A stretch of DNA of 64,000 nucleotides, from contig OY759271.1 of the NCBI GenBank assembly GCA_963662155.1, forward strand, positions 42,237,500-42,301,499. Reading direction: 5' to 3'. The notes under the pieces were generated by a model. That model was not told where the DNA came from. It saw only the letters and a list, made by a program, of their open reading frames with translations, and did not search any database. This document shows positions 62,243 through 64,000 of the stretch, piece after piece. Each line of letters opens with the position of its first letter. Position 1 is the first letter of the stretch. The position numbers and the translations under genes are program-made. Source of the DNA: Lamellibrachia columna (taxonomy: Eukaryota; Annelida; Polychaeta; Sabellida; Siboglinidae).

Positions 62243-62613
62243 AAGAGGTTAAGAGTAGATCAGATTGAAGTTTTTAAGATATTGAATGGGTATGAAAATA
62301 TTGATAGAAATATGTTTTTCTCACTCAAGAAGGATAGCAGAACTAGAGGACATGAGGTAAAATTAGTAAAGGATCAATGACAATGTAGATTGGACATCAG
62401 GAAGCACTCGTTCTCATAGAGGACAATAAATGAATGGAACAAATACAGATTGTGTAACTGCTAGCAGCGTGAATATGTTTAAAAACAAGGTTCACACATA
62501 TCTCAGGAGGGCGGGTTATAAGTAGATGAACATTGTTGGACTCTCGATAAGCCAATGGCTTCCTTGTCCACTTGCCATCTGGGCCTTTGGCTTGGATGGC
62601 AAATCTTGTTAAA
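62243..62613 (+). mobile_element. 5'-truncated CR1 copy, young
   Basis: Almost identical to 36865-37228 of the near-complete element, including the whole 3' tail. It keeps an undisturbed codon context around 62285 (ttgaatgggtatgaaaat) where the longer copy has an indel. It has its own small indels (for example an extra acaatg near 62380). Confidence 0.93.
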
Positions 62614-62614
62614 T

Positions 62615-62920
62615 CGCTGCCGCATAACCAAGTGGTGCCCTCGTGTGGAAATGCGATAGGATTTTACCGGATGTTACCGACTCGTTCGGCGTCAAGGATT
62701 TGTTGCATGTCAGTTATTATCGTGCTTTGACCAGATCACGCGAAAATGCTGGCGTTCAGAACGTTTGAAGTGTTTTCAGGTACTCACACTAAAGTATATA
62801 GTGACGACAATTATACTAAGTCACTTAATACAATTGTCGTACTTCGTCGGTTACACTTAGTGTGATCGGCGTACCCGTAACTCGTACCGTATTATCGCCC
62901 AAAGACAAGGCGTGACATTG
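62615..62920 (+). promoter_or_regulatory. CpG-richer block with a possible first coding exon
   Basis: Directly after the CR1 tail the sequence becomes CpG-richer. An ATG at 62746 opens 11 codons (MLAFRTFEVFS) ending in ...TTTTCAG|GTACTC, a usable donor at 62780. This could be the first exon of a gene continuing beyond the window, but nothing downstream confirms it. Confidence 0.2.
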
Positions 62921-63507
62921 TCAACACTGTCACTGTCAGTGCTATTGCATTGGAGGTCCTATATGGTATCATCGGTTACCGTATCATTTGTAGTCTAATT
63001 TTTGAAGTATTCTCGCTCGCATGGGCCGAACTGACCGTTTTTCTTCTACAAAATTAAACAAACTTCGTGAATATTTCTGCCAAAAGGCAAAACATCTTAT
63101 ACTAATAGTCACATGCACTCATACACGAAACAGGGAACCTGATAAATATATACAAGCACGCATCAACATATATGCATACTCCTTCTAGCCTGGAGTCTAC
63201 TCCCCACAGTAATAATAAGACACCCCTTCATTCACCCCTTCCAACTAGCTGTGAGCACCTTCTATCTTGCCCCTCCAGCTCACCTCATTCGTCTATAAGG
63301 AGGATATCTGATTTTAATCCACTTTTTAATTGCACTATTTTGTTCAAAATTTCCCACTTTTGATGTGCACCTAGGCAACCTCATGCACCGAACCATCCGG
63401 AACCCACCCCCACTGCTGGCAGTGACATCAAAACAAACTTTTGAAAAACCTGAAAGGTTGTTTGAGATGTGATACAGAGCAAGATGGAGCATATTTGGTT
63501 TCAATGG

Positions 63508-63645
63508 AGGGCGCAGTGGCTCAGTGGTTAGAACATAGGACTCTCATTCGAGAGGACCAGGGTTTGAATCCTCTTGCTGTCGTGTAAAATCTTGGGCAAT
63601 TTTATTCAGGCCATGTTGCCTCTGCTGCAGGAATAAGTACCTTGA
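63508..63645 (+). mobile_element. tRNA-derived SINE, copy 2
   Basis: The head gcagtggctcagtggttaga with stem ctctcattcgagag and B box ggtttgaatcc is followed by a body (cttgggcaattttattcagg) matching the SINE at 10.94-11.11 kb. Confidence 0.65.
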
Positions 63646-64000
63646 TATATAAGAACTTCCCTTTACTTTTAAAAAGCCCATATCTCTGGACCAGTATAGA
63701 CTGTTGTTTGACAGTACTTAGGAAAATACAACTTTTTGTCTGGCTAAATACTTTTGTATATATTGCTAAACAATACTATAAAGTGGACAAATTGTGTGAA
63801 ATAGCCGTATTTATTTATTTATGACCCATGTTTATACTTTTATTACGTAAGTTGGACTTGGATTCCACAAAACATGGAAATATTCTAGAACAAAATTATT
63901 TCATATCATTATAGCAATTTGAATGGTATCAGATTGTAATTTAAAGTGCTTAGTATGACTGATAATTGCTTTGTATCAGGATGACCTTGAGTTGATTTTT

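Noticed and set aside
63508..63580. Functional tRNA gene
   Set aside because: Has A/B-box-like segments but no paired acceptor stem, and shares a SINE body with 10.94-11.11 kb.

Overview
The window is AT-rich, intron-rich animal nuclear DNA. Split genes have canonical GT/AG introns. There is a eukaryotic tRNA-Gly with internal A and B boxes, and the sequence is crowded with CR1-type and RTE-like LINEs, hAT-like non-autonomous elements, tRNA-derived SINEs, long (TA)n tracts and several minisatellites. Gene content plus repeat style suggest a lophotrochozoan invertebrate, most likely a mollusc. This is an inference; no marker in the window fixes the taxon.

Layout. 1-19 kb holds no confidently recognised gene: unassigned sequence, two weak candidate exons, minisatellites (40 bp at 5.8 kb, about 170 bp at 13.2-14.2 kb, a 258-bp duplication at 12.2 kb), a 683-bp element with about 60-bp inverted ends (7.7-8.4 kb), and a minus-strand CR1 split by a hAT-like element with a perfect 8-bp target duplication (15.4-17.4 kb). 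19.4-28.5 kb (+) carries the 3' part of a single-pass membrane protein gene with SEA-domain exons. Its introns contain a degenerate CxC/ADTR-type pseudogene, a second hAT-like copy and a foldback element just upstream of the transmembrane exon. 33.5-37.2 kb (+) is a near-complete CR1 LINE with an SGNH-esterase ORF1 and a frameshifted EN-RT ORF2. 38.3-38.6 kb is a dense cluster of AGGTCA half-sites. 40.2-41.5 kb is a TIR element.

42.46-44.20 kb (+) is a complete three-exon DUSP3/VHR-like dual-specificity phosphatase gene (198 aa). Tail-to-tail with it, 46.89-56.09 kb (-) is a 12-exon major-facilitator gene of the SLC49A4 (DIRC2) type (about 520 aa), reconstructed exon by exon with matching phases. 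A candidate non-coding first exon lies near 60.9 kb. 56.9-60.3 kb is a third hAT-like copy broken by an RTE-like LINE. 61.23-61.30 kb is tRNA-Gly(GCC). The last 2.5 kb holds a (TA)n tract, a young CR1 3' fragment, a CpG-richer stretch and a SINE.

The most striking structure is a 38-copy, exactly 58-bp minisatellite (about 48.35-50.56 kb) in the SLC49A4-like gene. Its repeat unit contains the 3' end of an exon and the adjoining GTGAGT splice donor, so the intron carries dozens of perfect copies of its own 5' splice site. The genes form no operon or obvious pathway. The phosphatase, the transporter and the SEA protein are independent neighbours in repeat-rich DNA.
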